Origin: an uncultured Lactobacillus sp.
GTDB lineage: Bacteria > Bacillota > Bacilli > Lactobacillales > Lactobacillaceae
Assembly (NCBI RefSeq): GCF_945290125.1
Contig: NZ_CALYQV010000014.1
Coordinates: 1-38,749 of the forward strand
Length of the DNA stretch: 38,749 nucleotides
Reading direction: 5' to 3'
Of this stretch, positions 27,851-36,469 are shown one piece after another. The position numbers were made by a program, and so were the translations under genes. Below the pieces are notes generated by a model. That model did not search any database and had not been told where the DNA came from. It saw nothing but the letters and a program-made list of their open reading frames with translations. The first letter of the stretch is position 1; every line of letters starts with the position of its first letter.

Positions 27851-29209
27851 ATGTTTAGAAAGAAAAAACATGCGGCACCTGAGGCAACCTTTAAGGAAGT
27901 ATGGTCTAAAGGCAATATTGCTACCAAATTATCATTCTTTTTTATGGGTTCCAATGCTTTGGCAAATAAGCAATGGGTAAAAGGTATAGCATTATTGCTG
28001 GCAGAAGTGGCCTTTATTGCTTGGTTTGTTTTTAGTGGCATATCCGCAATTAGTATGTTGTCAAGTTTGGGACCAATAAAAAATAAAAAGGTTGTTTATG
28101 ATAACGCACAAGGCGTTTATATTACCAAGCAGCCTTCAAACTCCGTTTTGATTCTTTTGTTTGGATTACTGGCAATTATTATTTGTATTGCAATGGTTTA
28201 CTTATACATTGTCAATCTGCGCTCTACCAGAAAAAATTATGTGCTCCAGCGGGATGGCAAACACATTTTAACCAATAAAGAAGAACTGGCAAACTTGTTT
28301 GATTCTCGTTTGCATGATACTCTGATGACTTTTCCAATCATCGGTATTCTCTGTTTTACCATTTTGCCAACAATCTTTATGATTTCAATGGCATTTACCA
28401 ACTATAACCGGCAACACCCAATTGCCTTTTCTTGGACAGGATTTCAAGCTTTTGGCAATGTCCTTAGTGGTGACCTCTCAGGCACGTTCTTCCCAGTTTT
28501 GGGCTGGACACTCGTCTGGGCGGTAGCCGCTACGGCCACAACATTCTTTTTTGGAGTTTTGCTTGCCTTGTTGATTGAATCTAAAGGAATAAAACATAAA
28601 GGTTTCTGGCGGACAATCTTTGTGATTGTCTGGGCAGTACCTCAGTTTGTTTCTTTATTAATGATGGCTCAGTTCTTAGACTATCAGGGCGCGCTCAACA
28701 ATATCTTAATGAATATCGGCTGGATTTCTCATCCGTTACATTTTATTGACAGTCAAGCCTCACCTTTGGTAGCACGAATAACTGTTATTATTGTTAATAT
28801 GTGGATCGGTATCCCGGTTTCAATGCTGGTTTCAACTGCGATTATTCAAAATTTGCCAACAGATCAAATTGAAGCCGCAAAAATTGATGGTGCTAATGCT
28901 TTACAAGTATTTAAATCAATTACTTTTCCACAAATATTATTTGTGATGGCACCTTCTCTTATTCAACAGTTTATTGGTAATATTAATAACTTTAACGTGA
29001 TCTTCCTGTTAACTGGAGGAGCACCAATGAATAACAAGTATAATGGTGCGGGTTCTACCGACCTGTTGGTAACGTGGCTGTACAACTTAACCTTTGGTCA
29101 GGAGCAGCGCTACAATGCGTCAGCGGTCTTGGGTATCCTCATCTTTATTATTAGTGCGGTATTTTCATTAATTGCATACCGTCATACCAATGCTTTTAAG
29201 GAGGGCTAA
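27851..29209 (+). CDS. malF: Maltodextrin ABC permease MalF
   Basis: A 452-aa membrane protein. The N-terminal ~150 residues include two membrane segments and an extra loop before the core permease domain (FPIIGILCFTILPTIFMISMAF onward). The EAA loop that contacts the ATPase is EAAKIDGANALQVFKSITFP. GAAGAGGAAG lies before ATG 27851. Followed by malG after 2 nt. Confidence 0.93.
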   Translation: MFRKKKHAAPEATFKEVWSKGNIATKLSFFFMGSNALANKQWVKGIALLLAEVAFIAWFVFSGISAISMLSSLGPIKNKKVVYDNAQGVYITKQPSNSVLILLFGLLAIIICIAMVYLYIVNLRSTRKNYVLQRDGKHILTNKEELANLFDSRLHDTLMTFPIIGILCFTILPTIFMISMAFTNYNRQHPIAFSWTGFQAFGNVLSGDLSGTFFPVLGWTLVWAVAATATTFFFGVLLALLIESKGIKHKGFWRTIFVIVWAVPQFVSLLMMAQFLDYQGALNNILMNIGWISHPLHFIDSQASPLVARITVIIVNMWIGIPVSMLVSTAIIQNLPTDQIEAAKIDGANALQVFKSITFPQILFVMAPSLIQQFIGNINNFNVIFLLTGGAPMNNKYNGAGSTDLLVTWLYNLTFGQEQRYNASAVLGILIFIISAVFSLIAYRHTNAFKEG

Positions 29210-29211
29210 AA

Positions 29212-30069
29212 ATGAAATCATATCAAAATCAAAAACGCCTTTCACTCATTTTTCGTTACCTATTATTGATTATCCTGGCTGTAGCTTGGATTTTACCAAT
29301 TATCTGGATAATATTAGCCAGTTTTTCCTATAATGATACGGGATTTGTTTCAACTTTTTGGCCTGACAAATTCACTTTTGACAACTACATTGGTATTTTT
29401 ACTAATTCGCAGTATCCACTAGTCAGCTGGATTATTAACACCTTGATCGTTTCTATACTTTCAATGATCATTTCTACTTTTTTAACGATTTCGGTTGCTT
29501 ATGTTTTATCACGGTTACGCTTTTCGTTTAGAAAGCCGTTCATGCAGATTGCACTGGTCTTAGGAATGTTTCCTGGATTTATGTCAATGATTGCTCTTTA
29601 TTACATTTTAAAGGGCTTAAACATGTTGAACCTTGGTGGCCTGCTACTGGTGTATGTCGGTGGAGCCGGACTGGGATTCTACGTTGCTAAAGGCTTCTTT
29701 GACACGGTACCATTTTCAATAGATGAAGCTGCTGAAATTGATGGGGCCACTAAATGGCAAATCTTCATGCACGTTGATTTGCCATTAGCTAAGCCTATGA
29801 TAGTTTACACTGCTTTAACAGCCTTTATTGGTCCGTGGACTGACTTTATTTTCTCGGGAATTATTTTGTCAACCTCTGGCAATCCTAAAACATACACAAT
29901 TGCGTACGGACTTTATAACATGGTGCACAACACTAAGGGCAATGCTACCGCGTACTTTGCGGAGTTTGTTGCTGGTTGTGTGATTATCGCTATTCCAATC
30001 ACGATCTTATTCGTCTTCATGCAGAAGTTTTACGTCAACGGTATTACGGCTGGCGCAGAAAAGGGATAG
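29212..30069 (+). CDS. malG: Maltodextrin ABC permease MalG
   Basis: A 285-aa membrane protein with six hydrophobic segments and the EAA loop EAAEIDGATKWQIFMHVDLP. It pairs with MalF in the importer. Last gene of the operon; a strong terminator follows at 30081-30112. Confidence 0.93.
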   Translation: MKSYQNQKRLSLIFRYLLLIILAVAWILPIIWIILASFSYNDTGFVSTFWPDKFTFDNYIGIFTNSQYPLVSWIINTLIVSILSMIISTFLTISVAYVLSRLRFSFRKPFMQIALVLGMFPGFMSMIALYYILKGLNMLNLGGLLLVYVGGAGLGFYVAKGFFDTVPFSIDEAAEIDGATKWQIFMHVDLPLAKPMIVYTALTAFIGPWTDFIFSGIILSTSGNPKTYTIAYGLYNMVHNTKGNATAYFAEFVAGCVIIAIPITILFVFMQKFYVNGITAGAEKG

Positions 30070-30080
30070 GACTTAGTAAG

Positions 30081-30112
30081 AAAAATGCGGCTCACAAGAG
30101 TCGCATTTTTTT
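30081..30112 (+). terminator. Terminator of the maltose operon
   Basis: AAAAATGCGGCT - CACAAG - AGTCGCATTTTTTT hairpin with T-run. Confidence 0.9.
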
Positions 30113-30146
30113 GTTACTCAAAATTTTCATATAAAAACAGAACAAT

Positions 30147-30190
30147 AAAAAAGGTTTGCTTCCAACCTATTGCATCAGAACCAAGCCTTG
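30147..30190 (-). terminator. Probable terminator of the lyase gene
   Basis: Minus strand AAGGCTTG...CAAACCTTTTTTATT; 8-bp stem with one mismatch and a 23-nt loop, then T's. Confidence 0.55.
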
Positions 30191-30210
30191 TATGTCATAT
30201 ATAAACTAGT

Positions 30211-31098
30211 TTATATTGTCTTGTCATAAATGCTTAAAGCTTTTTGCTTTTGTTCATCTGACATTGGAGAAGATGGTGTTAAAGCTACAACGTTATTCGG
30301 AATTCCTCTTTGATCGAGAATATATTTGAATAAAGTCATAAATGGGTTAACTATATTTAATAGTTCAGAAGCTTCAGCAATTGTCTTTTGTTCTTTTGCT
30401 ACTTGCTCATCATTACCGGCCTCATAGTTTCTTAACAAGTCAACACAAACATGACTGTAGAGGTTAGATAATCCGCCTACTACACCTTGACCGCCAGCTT
30501 TAACTACATCAATTACATTACCGTCATAACCAGTGTAAACTCTAAATTCAGGGTACTTTGCATTTACAACTTTGATAGTGTTGAGAGTGTGGTTAACGTC
30601 GCCAACAGTATCTTTAATTCCGACAATATTGGAATTGTCTTTTAATAAAGTTAAGAGAATGTCAGCGTTAACATCATAACCAGTTCTGTCAGGATAATTG
30701 TAGATTATAATATCACCTTTAATAGCTTTAGCCATCTTATTATAGAAGGTAATAATACCAGCTCTATCACAAGACATGTAATATGGTCCTACCAGCAAAA
30801 TGCCATCTGCACCAAGTTCCAGAGCTTTGTTAGCAAATTTAATAGTTAATTGATCATCCATACGATTGGCACCGACTAGAACTTTAGTCTGGTGGTCAAT
30901 ATACTTAATTGCATCTTCTACTAAAGATTGACAAACTTCAAAGGTTTGAGCATAGAATTCTCCACAACTGCCTAAAAGAGCAATTTCTGAAATTCCATCT
31001 TCAATCAGGCGGTCATACAGCTTATGCATAGCATCAAAATCTACAGTACTTTCATCTTTTAAAATGGTCAAAATAGGGCAAATATATTCTTTCTTCAT
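30211..31098 (-). CDS. DapA-superfamily (DHDPS/NAL) aldolase-lyase, substrate unknown
   Basis: A 295-aa TIM-barrel protein. Schiff-base Lys162 is in GIKDTVGD; Tyr133 is in YNYPDRTGYDV. The carboxylate loop is GSCGE (residues 43-47) instead of GTTGE of true dihydrodipicolinate synthase, so Thr44-Thr45 are Ser-Cys. Arg138 of the DHDPS type is kept, unlike N-acetylneuraminate lyase. No dapB or other lysine genes are near. It follows a transporter gene by 53 nt, so it likely cleaves an imported keto acid or sugar acid. GGAGA precedes ATG 31098. Confidence 0.8.
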   Translation of the reverse strand: MKKEYICPILTILKDESTVDFDAMHKLYDRLIEDGISEIALLGSCGEFYAQTFEVCQSLVEDAIKYIDHQTKVLVGANRMDDQLTIKFANKALELGADGILLVGPYYMSCDRAGIITFYNKMAKAIKGDIIIYNYPDRTGYDVNADILLTLLKDNSNIVGIKDTVGDVNHTLNTIKVVNAKYPEFRVYTGYDGNVIDVVKAGGQGVVGGLSNLYSHVCVDLLRNYEAGNDEQVAKEQKTIAEASELLNIVNPFMTLFKYILDQRGIPNNVVALTPSSPMSDEQKQKALSIYDKTI

Positions 31099-31151
31099 CT
31101 TTCTGTCTCCATTTCTGTATAATAATTTTAATTTCCAATTTTAACTAATAT

Positions 31152-32444
31152 TTAGCCGAAAAACATAAAGGCCACAACTTCATTGATAATAGACACAATC
31201 CACATTGTTGGCACCCCATATTTTAGGAAACTCTTAGTATCAACTTTCATATAATCAAGTCCCCAAATGTTCCAAGACTGTGTAACGTCAGTAGACACTG
31301 CAAGTAAACTTGGAATCAGTAACAGTGGTAGTAAAAAATAATCACTGAATAAATGGGTACCTGAAAGAACTGCAGCAGTAGCCGCACCAGCTCCCCAAAC
31401 GTGTAGAGGACCTCTAAATAGTGCTAACGGAGCTAATACTCCGAATATCAGCGCTAATATTAAGTGACCATGAGGCAAAATTGCACTGAATAGGGGCTTA
31501 AAATGAACTGCGTCAATTTTGGCGGCTCCTGTAAACATTGTCAGTGCCATTAAGAACATGATTAAACCAGCAATATCTGATATAGCTTTTTTGACAGTAT
31601 CATTAATGAAATCTACTAATTTCTTATAGTTATTCATTTTTTTCGTCAAAAGCATGGCTAATATTGCAGCTAAAGTAAGTGACGGTACAGCATCCCACTT
31701 AAAAAGCATATTCATTGCGACTGGGACAATTGGTACTATATAAGCAATTTTTGAAATTTTTGGTCTCTGATCACTGTTATCAATTTTGGCACCAATAACT
31801 GCGAGATTTTCTTGTGCTTTTGCAGGGTCGATTTTTTTGCGATTTAAGACTAGCAGAAGTATTACGAATGCCAGTTGGATAATCGCTGCTATCCAAGCGA
31901 ATTTCAGATATTTATTATCATAGGTAACGGATGGAAAGAAAGGCTTTATTTGATTAAATAAAACCACATTAATGTACATTGGCGCACCGATAGCTAAACA
32001 AAAAGTTGTTAAAGCCAAGTCGCGCGGAATACCTACTGATAGCATAATCGGTAATAAAATTACCCCGATAGCTATAACTGAGCCAACTCCGTATGCACTG
32101 ATAAAAATAAACGAAGTAACCAATAAAACTAAAATTGCCGATAATAAAGGCTTCTTTTTACCAATCCTATTTGTTTCTTCAGAAATAGAAGAAGCTATGC
32201 CACTTTCAACGAGCACTCGGCCAAACCATGAACCAAAGATGATATAAATAATTGTTGGTCCATAACCAAGAACTGGTTCAGTGAATATTTTCTTGATAGC
32301 TGTGTCAAAGGGAACAAGTCCAATGATAGCCCACAAGATAGCCATCACAAATAGGCCAATTGTTAAATTGCCGCCCTTTAGTATGAAATAAATAAAAAGG
32401 AAAAAGCTGATTAATAGTAAAATCGGAATTATATATGAAACCAT
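31152..32444 (-). CDS. Carboxylate/sugar-acid transporter of the ion-transporter superfamily
   Basis: A 430-aa membrane protein with about 11-12 hydrophobic segments. Stretches such as AYGVGSVIAIGVILLPIML, a central hydrophilic loop (~205-225), and LFRGPLHVWGAGAATAAVL resemble GntP/CitM-like secondary carriers in the ion-transporter superfamily. It probably imports an organic acid with protons or sodium; substrate is unknown and is best guessed from the partner lyase. AGGGAAG precedes ATG 32444. A near-perfect cre palindrome lies 134 nt upstream. Confidence 0.7.
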   Translation of the reverse strand: MVSYIIPILLLISFFLFIYFILKGGNLTIGLFVMAILWAIIGLVPFDTAIKKIFTEPVLGYGPTIIYIIFGSWFGRVLVESGIASSISEETNRIGKKKPLLSAILVLLVTSFIFISAYGVGSVIAIGVILLPIMLSVGIPRDLALTTFCLAIGAPMYINVVLFNQIKPFFPSVTYDNKYLKFAWIAAIIQLAFVILLLVLNRKKIDPAKAQENLAVIGAKIDNSDQRPKISKIAYIVPIVPVAMNMLFKWDAVPSLTLAAILAMLLTKKMNNYKKLVDFINDTVKKAISDIAGLIMFLMALTMFTGAAKIDAVHFKPLFSAILPHGHLILALIFGVLAPLALFRGPLHVWGAGAATAAVLSGTHLFSDYFLLPLLLIPSLLAVSTDVTQSWNIWGLDYMKVDTKSFLKYGVPTMWIVSIINEVVAFMFFG

Positions 32445-32577
32445 AATTTTTCTTCCCTAACTAGCTTAAAAACAGATCTAAATTGATAGTATAAAACTAC
32501 AAATAAACCGAATAAGTAATTTAGTCAAAGACTTAACTATTTCACTATCTTTTTTATTTGCAATAAATATATTTTTT

Positions 32578-32593
32578 AGGTAAGCGCTTACCT
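32578..32593. promoter_or_regulatory. Palindromic cre-like site upstream of the transporter-lyase operon
   Basis: AGGTAAGCGCTTACCT, a perfect 16-bp palindrome with the central AAGCGCTT of cre sites. Differs from the consensus only at the outermost bases; a LacI-family regulator other than CcpA is also possible. Confidence 0.6.
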
Positions 32594-32860
32594 ATGTTTA
32601 ATTCTGATACATTGGGAAGAAAAAAGCAATACTTTTGGGAAAGTTTTTTGCTGATCACATACACATATACCTTAAAACAATGCTTTAATAGAAACTAAGA
32701 TGGGTAATTTTATTGGCAAAATAAAGAGTTTTTATGATGTTGAATTACCTAATCTTGAGACTTTGACTGAAAATATTTAATTATAAAAGAGAGTTTACAG
32801 ATAACATTTTAAGCAAAAAATCTTTTTGGGTTTAGAATAAAATAAAAAGAGGCTATACTT
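32594..32860. other. Intergenic region with a 26-codon open frame
   Basis: Most of this 267-nt stretch is AT-rich and without a gene. A short frame, ATG 32700 to TAA 32780, reads MGNFIGKIKSFYDVELPNLE..., which faintly resembles the first residues of RpiR-type regulators. It has no clear ribosome-binding site. It may be the relic of a divergent regulator or chance. Confidence 0.3.
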
Positions 32861-33367
32861 ATGGGGAAGATCAAAATTATTCAAGGCGACATAACTAAAT
32901 TAACGGTAGATGCAATTGTTAATGCCGCAAACAAGTCTTTATTAGGTGGCTTGGGCGTTGATGGTGCAATACATCAGGCAGCTGGACCACAGCTGCTAGC
33001 CGAGTGCAAACAGCTTCATGGCTGTGAAACAGGCCAGGCTAAGATTACCAAAGGGTATCAGCTGCCTGCCAAGTTCGTCATTCATACTGTGGGACCAATT
33101 TATTCAGGTTCTAAACAAGATAATGAGTTATTAAGGGACTGTTATATAAATTCGTTAGATTTGGCTAAAGATCATAATCTGCATAGCATTGCTTTTCCGG
33201 CAATTTCTACTGGGGCTTACGGTTTTCCAGCTGTACCAGCTGCCCATATTGCTTTTGCAGCCGTGCAGAATTGGCTTACGGAATATTCCGACTATCAAAT
33301 GGAAGTTATTATGTGTGCCTTTGATGTCAAAACGGCAGAGTTATACCGAGCAGAACTTAAAAAATAA
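32861..33367 (+). CDS. Macrodomain protein (O-acetyl-ADP-ribose deacetylase type)
   Basis: A 168-aa stand-alone macrodomain. Ligand-binding residues are visible: Asp10 in IIQGDITKL, Asn21-Asn24 in [12 protein letters not shown], the catalytic-loop [12 protein letters not shown], and [12 protein letters not shown] near residue 115. YmdB-type proteins hydrolyse O-acetyl-ADP-ribose or remove ADP-ribose from proteins. The usual GGGGVDGAIH reads [10 protein letters not shown] here (Leu31). It stands alone: no sirtuin, lipoylation or ADP-ribosyltransferase gene is adjacent. AAGAGG precedes ATG 32861. Confidence 0.9.
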   Translation: MGKIKIIQGDITKLTVDAIVNAANKSLLGGLGVDGAIHQAAGPQLLAECKQLHGCETGQAKITKGYQLPAKFVIHTVGPIYSGSKQDNELLRDCYINSLDLAKDHNLHSIAFPAISTGAYGFPAVPAAHIAFAAVQNWLTEYSDYQMEVIMCAFDVKTAELYRAELKK

Positions 33368-33479
33368 GCTTGAGTAAAGATTAAAAAGGTTATTTTCAAT
33401 TGTTTTTCGAAAATTAATCTTACTAATGTTGAGCTATCCTTTTAATTAATAAATCTTATTTTGGTAATTTAGTCACAAT

Positions 33480-33514
33480 AATACCCCCAAATTTAGGACA
33501 AATTTGGGGGTATT
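33480..33514. repeat. 33-bp palindrome family, copy 3
   Basis: 15-nt arms AATACCCCCAAATTT / AAATTTGGGGGTATT around AGGAC, the reverse orientation of copies 1 and 2. In the convergent gap between the macrodomain gene and the glucosidase gene. TTTT overlaps its plus-strand end. Confidence 0.9.
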
Positions 33515-33539
33515 TTCGCACAAATAAAGCTTTTATTAT

Positions 33540-35156
33540 TTATTTTACAATCACGGCAAAGGCTTCATATGGCCTTAAGTTAATGTTGTTAAGTGATTGC
33601 GGTGCATTATAGTTACTAATTAAAACTTGATCAATTTCATCTGGTGCAGAAAACTGTTCGGCACTACCAGTCAAATTGGCAACGACTAACCAGCGCTTAC
33701 CAGCAAGTTCACGATAATATGCCAAGACATTAGAGCTTGCAGGAACAGGAATAAAGCTGCCATTAGTGATAATTTCGTTTTCATGACGTAATTTAATGAG
33801 TTTTTGATAGGTATAAAAAATTGATTGTGGGTCCGCCAAAGCAGCTTGAACGTTAATATCGTGATAATTAGGATTAAGTGCCAACCAAGGCTTACCAGTA
33901 GTAAAGCCAGCAGCTTTAGCCGTTGACCATTGCATCGGCCTGCGGGCATTGTCGCGTCCTTTAGCATTGATTGACCTGATAAGTTCTTCTTTGGTATAAC
34001 CTTGCTTGATTCGCTCATTATACATATTGATACTTTCGAGGTCTTCAATTTCTGAAATATCTTTGACCGGGCAGTTAGTCATACCAATTTCTTCACCATT
34101 ATAAATATATGGTGTACCACGCATTAAATGTAAGGCAATGGCAAACATTTTGGCAGATTGTACGCGGTATTTACCATCATCACCCCAACGTGAAATGACA
34201 CGGGGAATGTCATGATTTTCCCAAAACAAACTGTTCCAACCATGGTTATAATCTATTTGTGTCTGCCATTTAAGCAAGACTTCTTTAAGATCACTAGCTT
34301 TAAACGGCTTGAGATCCCACTTTGACTTTCCCGGTTGTTTATCAATATTTTGATCTTCAAACTGAAAAATCATAGAGAGTTCATGCCGAGCGGGATCTGA
34401 ATATTTGCGGGCGCTGTCAAGGTCGGCACTCCAAGTCTCGCCAACAGTGACTACGTCGCGGTTAGCTAAAACTGCCTGGTTCATTTCCTGAATATAATGA
34501 TGAAGTTGTGGACCATTTTCGCGAATTTTGCGATCAGGTTCCTTGCCAATCAGTTCAATTACGTCCATCCGGAAGCCGCCAATGCCTTTATCAAGCCAGA
34601 AGTTCATCATGTCGTATATTTTGTGCCGTAATTGCGGATTTTGCCAATTCAAATCTGGTTGTTGCGGGGCAAAAAAGTGTAAGTAATACTGGCCCGTTTG
34701 ATCATCAAATTGCCAGGCAGAACCTGAAAAGTCAGATTTTAAGTCATTTGGTTCATGGCCAGCAACAGGATCACGCCAGATATAAAAGTCCCGGTAAGGA
34801 TTATCTTTACTTTTGCGTGCTTCAATAAACCACTGGTGTTGATCAGAAGTATGATTAACAACTAAATCCATGATGATCCGAATGCCGCGTTTTTTAGCCT
34901 CACTAATCAACTTATCCATGTCTTGCATAGTGCCATATTGCGGATCAATTGCTTCATAATCAGCAATATCATACCCATTATCGACGCCGGGAGATTGATA
35001 AATTGGCGAAAGCCAAATTGCATCGATCCCCAATTTTTGCAAATAATCCAAGTGACTAATAATGCCGGGTAGGTCTCCGATACCATCCCGGTTGCTATCT
35101 TGGAAGGACTTGGAATAAATTTGATAAATTACTGCATTTTTCCACCAAGGTGTCAT
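33540..35156 (-). CDS. dexB: Glucan 1,6-alpha-glucosidase (GH13_31, DexB-like)
   Basis: A 538-aa intracellular enzyme. GH13 motifs are DLVVNHTSDQHQWF, GGFRMDVIELIGKEPD (nucleophile Asp), VTVGETWS (acid/base) and ENHDIPR. The FRMDVIELIGK segment resembles DexB enzymes that release glucose from isomalto-oligosaccharides; trehalose-6-phosphate hydrolase is a less likely relative. I start at ATG 35156 with AGGAGAG upstream; the frame remains open to 35174 but that includes the ribosome-binding site. Two cre-like sites lie directly upstream, one of them within 15 nt of the start. Confidence 0.85.
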   Translation of the reverse strand: MTPWWKNAVIYQIYSKSFQDSNRDGIGDLPGIISHLDYLQKLGIDAIWLSPIYQSPGVDNGYDIADYEAIDPQYGTMQDMDKLISEAKKRGIRIIMDLVVNHTSDQHQWFIEARKSKDNPYRDFYIWRDPVAGHEPNDLKSDFSGSAWQFDDQTGQYYLHFFAPQQPDLNWQNPQLRHKIYDMMNFWLDKGIGGFRMDVIELIGKEPDRKIRENGPQLHHYIQEMNQAVLANRDVVTVGETWSADLDSARKYSDPARHELSMIFQFEDQNIDKQPGKSKWDLKPFKASDLKEVLLKWQTQIDYNHGWNSLFWENHDIPRVISRWGDDGKYRVQSAKMFAIALHLMRGTPYIYNGEEIGMTNCPVKDISEIEDLESINMYNERIKQGYTKEELIRSINAKGRDNARRPMQWSTAKAAGFTTGKPWLALNPNYHDINVQAALADPQSIFYTYQKLIKLRHENEIITNGSFIPVPASSNVLAYYRELAGKRWLVVANLTGSAEQFSAPDEIDQVLISNYNAPQSLNNINLRPYEAFAVIVK

Positions 35157-35169
35157 ATTAACTCTCCTT

Positions 35170-35183
35170 TGCAATCGCTAACA
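35170..35183. promoter_or_regulatory. cre-like site at the dexB start
   Basis: Minus strand TGTTAGCGATTGCA, one mismatch to the cre consensus and nearly identical to the site at 18689-18702. It abuts the ribosome-binding site, so binding would block elongation rather than initiation. Confidence 0.6.
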
Positions 35184-35223
35184 TTATCTGTTAATTATAA
35201 CACTGCAGAATAATGAGAATTAA

Positions 35224-35237
35224 TGTTACCGGTATCT
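35224..35237. promoter_or_regulatory. Second cre-like site upstream of dexB
   Basis: TGTTACCGGTATCT, one mismatch (last base) to the cre consensus, between dexB and the end of the peptidase gene. Confidence 0.55.
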
Positions 35238-35239
35238 AA

Positions 35240-36166
35240 TTAAAGTCCTAAATCTGAGCGTAATTGCAGCGCTTCTTCATCATTGTCCAGCTGCAATAGA
35301 GCATCTTTTAAGCATAACATTGGCTTACTGTCATGATCTGGTGTTGTTTGTGCGTGAGCCAAAGAACTAAGAATGGCTTCATTAACTATATCAACTGTAA
35401 TCCTAAAGTAGCGGTCAATTTTGTCATCAGTAATTGCCTGAATTGTGCTTAATTCGTGGTCAGGGAAATGACTTACACGGTTGGCGGTAGAAAAGGCTAG
35501 GGTAACTTCACCGCTGCCATTACCACTAAAGGAGCCAGTGCGTGTAATGCCAATACCAAGACCGAAATTGGACATGACTAGCGCGCCCATTGTAAAGGTT
35601 TTACCGTCAATCTCGACTTGCCTTGATGCAGAGCCAATACCACCTTTGAGTTCATAGCAGCGCATACCTGTACCGCCACCAACGCCTCCTTCAGCGAAAT
35701 CAGTTGTAGCAGCTGCAAAAGCATCGTTAACGTCATCTTCAGTGACACCCAAATCGCGAATATGATTAATTGAGCTGTCATTACATTCCATAATGATTGG
35801 ATTAACGCTGCCAGTTGAAAGGCCAATTTCAGGGTTTTCGGCCAGCATTCTTTTAACCAAAGCTGTCGAGGCAGTGCCCACGCTGAGAGTATTTGTTAAC
35901 ACCAGAGGCGTTTCGATTGTCCCCAGTTCGTTAATTTGAATTAGACCTGTACTTTTGTCAAAACCGTTAATCACATGTGTAGCAGCTGGCATTTTTTCCC
36001 GAAAAATGTTATCTGGGCAAGGGTTGATTACAGTGACACCGGTTCTGAGTCTATCAGTTACAATTGTCTTATGGCCAACTGTAACTCCGGCAACATCTGT
36101 AATTAAGTTTTTTGGTCCAGGCTTAGTATCGCTAAGCGCAAATAAAAGTGGTTTGTTAAGTCCCAT
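35240..36166 (-). CDS. P1-family (DmpA-like) N-terminal nucleophile peptidase
   Basis: A 308-aa member of the DmpA/BapA aminopeptidase family. Segments are ITDVAGVTVGHKTI, TGMRCYELKGGIGSASRQ, GALVMSNFG and FSGNGSGEVTLAFST. In DmpA the precursor cleaves itself before a Ser in a GNGS motif; here Gly217-Ser218 fits, giving chains of about 217 and 91 residues. No signal peptide. These enzymes hydrolyse D-amino-acid or beta-amino-acid peptides and amides; the natural substrate is unknown. AGGAGT precedes the start. It lies upstream of dexB on the same strand. Confidence 0.85.
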   Translation of the reverse strand: MGLNKPLLFALSDTKPGPKNLITDVAGVTVGHKTIVTDRLRTGVTVINPCPDNIFREKMPAATHVINGFDKSTGLIQINELGTIETPLVLTNTLSVGTASTALVKRMLAENPEIGLSTGSVNPIIMECNDSSINHIRDLGVTEDDVNDAFAAATTDFAEGGVGGGTGMRCYELKGGIGSASRQVEIDGKTFTMGALVMSNFGLGIGITRTGSFSGNGSGEVTLAFSTANRVSHFPDHELSTIQAITDDKIDRYFRITVDIVNEAILSSLAHAQTTPDHDSKPMLCLKDALLQLDNDEEALQLRSDLGL

Positions 36167-36363
36167 TTTTACTCCTTTTGTTTTTTAGAAATTTTCTTCT
36201 CTTATTTAAACGGTTCGTTAATTTTTATGCAAGACAAAAACAACTCTACAAAGACAATCTGACGCAAGAGTAGGTAGTAAATAAAGCATAGCGCACAGCT
36301 TTTTGCTATACCAATTTCCACAATCTGCTAGCTAGGATCGGATTGACAGAAAACAAGGCAAAG
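36167..36363. other. Intergenic, no gene seen
   Basis: AT-rich region upstream of the peptidase gene on the minus strand; no open frame or RNA structure of note up to the terminator at 36364. Confidence 0.6.
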
Positions 36364-36403
36364 AAAAAGAATCAAACAGTTTATTAACGGTTTGATTCTT
36401 TTC
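36364..36403 (-). terminator. Terminator of the surface protein gene
   Basis: AAAAGAATCAAAC / GTTTGATTCTTTT with a 12-nt loop; on the minus strand followed by TTTTTCTT. Confidence 0.8.
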
Positions 36404-36469
36404 GTTTAATCTTTTTCAACTGGTTTTGACAGAGAGTCAGAACTTTTCTATTTAATTATTTTTAAATTG

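Noticed and set aside
30211-31098. N-acetylneuraminate lyase (nanA) assignment
   Set aside because: The DHDPS-type YNYPDRT motif is kept and no nanE, nanK or sialic acid genes are nearby.
35157-35174. A TTG start for dexB at 35174
   Set aside because: These codons contain the ribosome-binding site of ATG 35156, where the family-typical MTPWWKNAVIYQIY begins.
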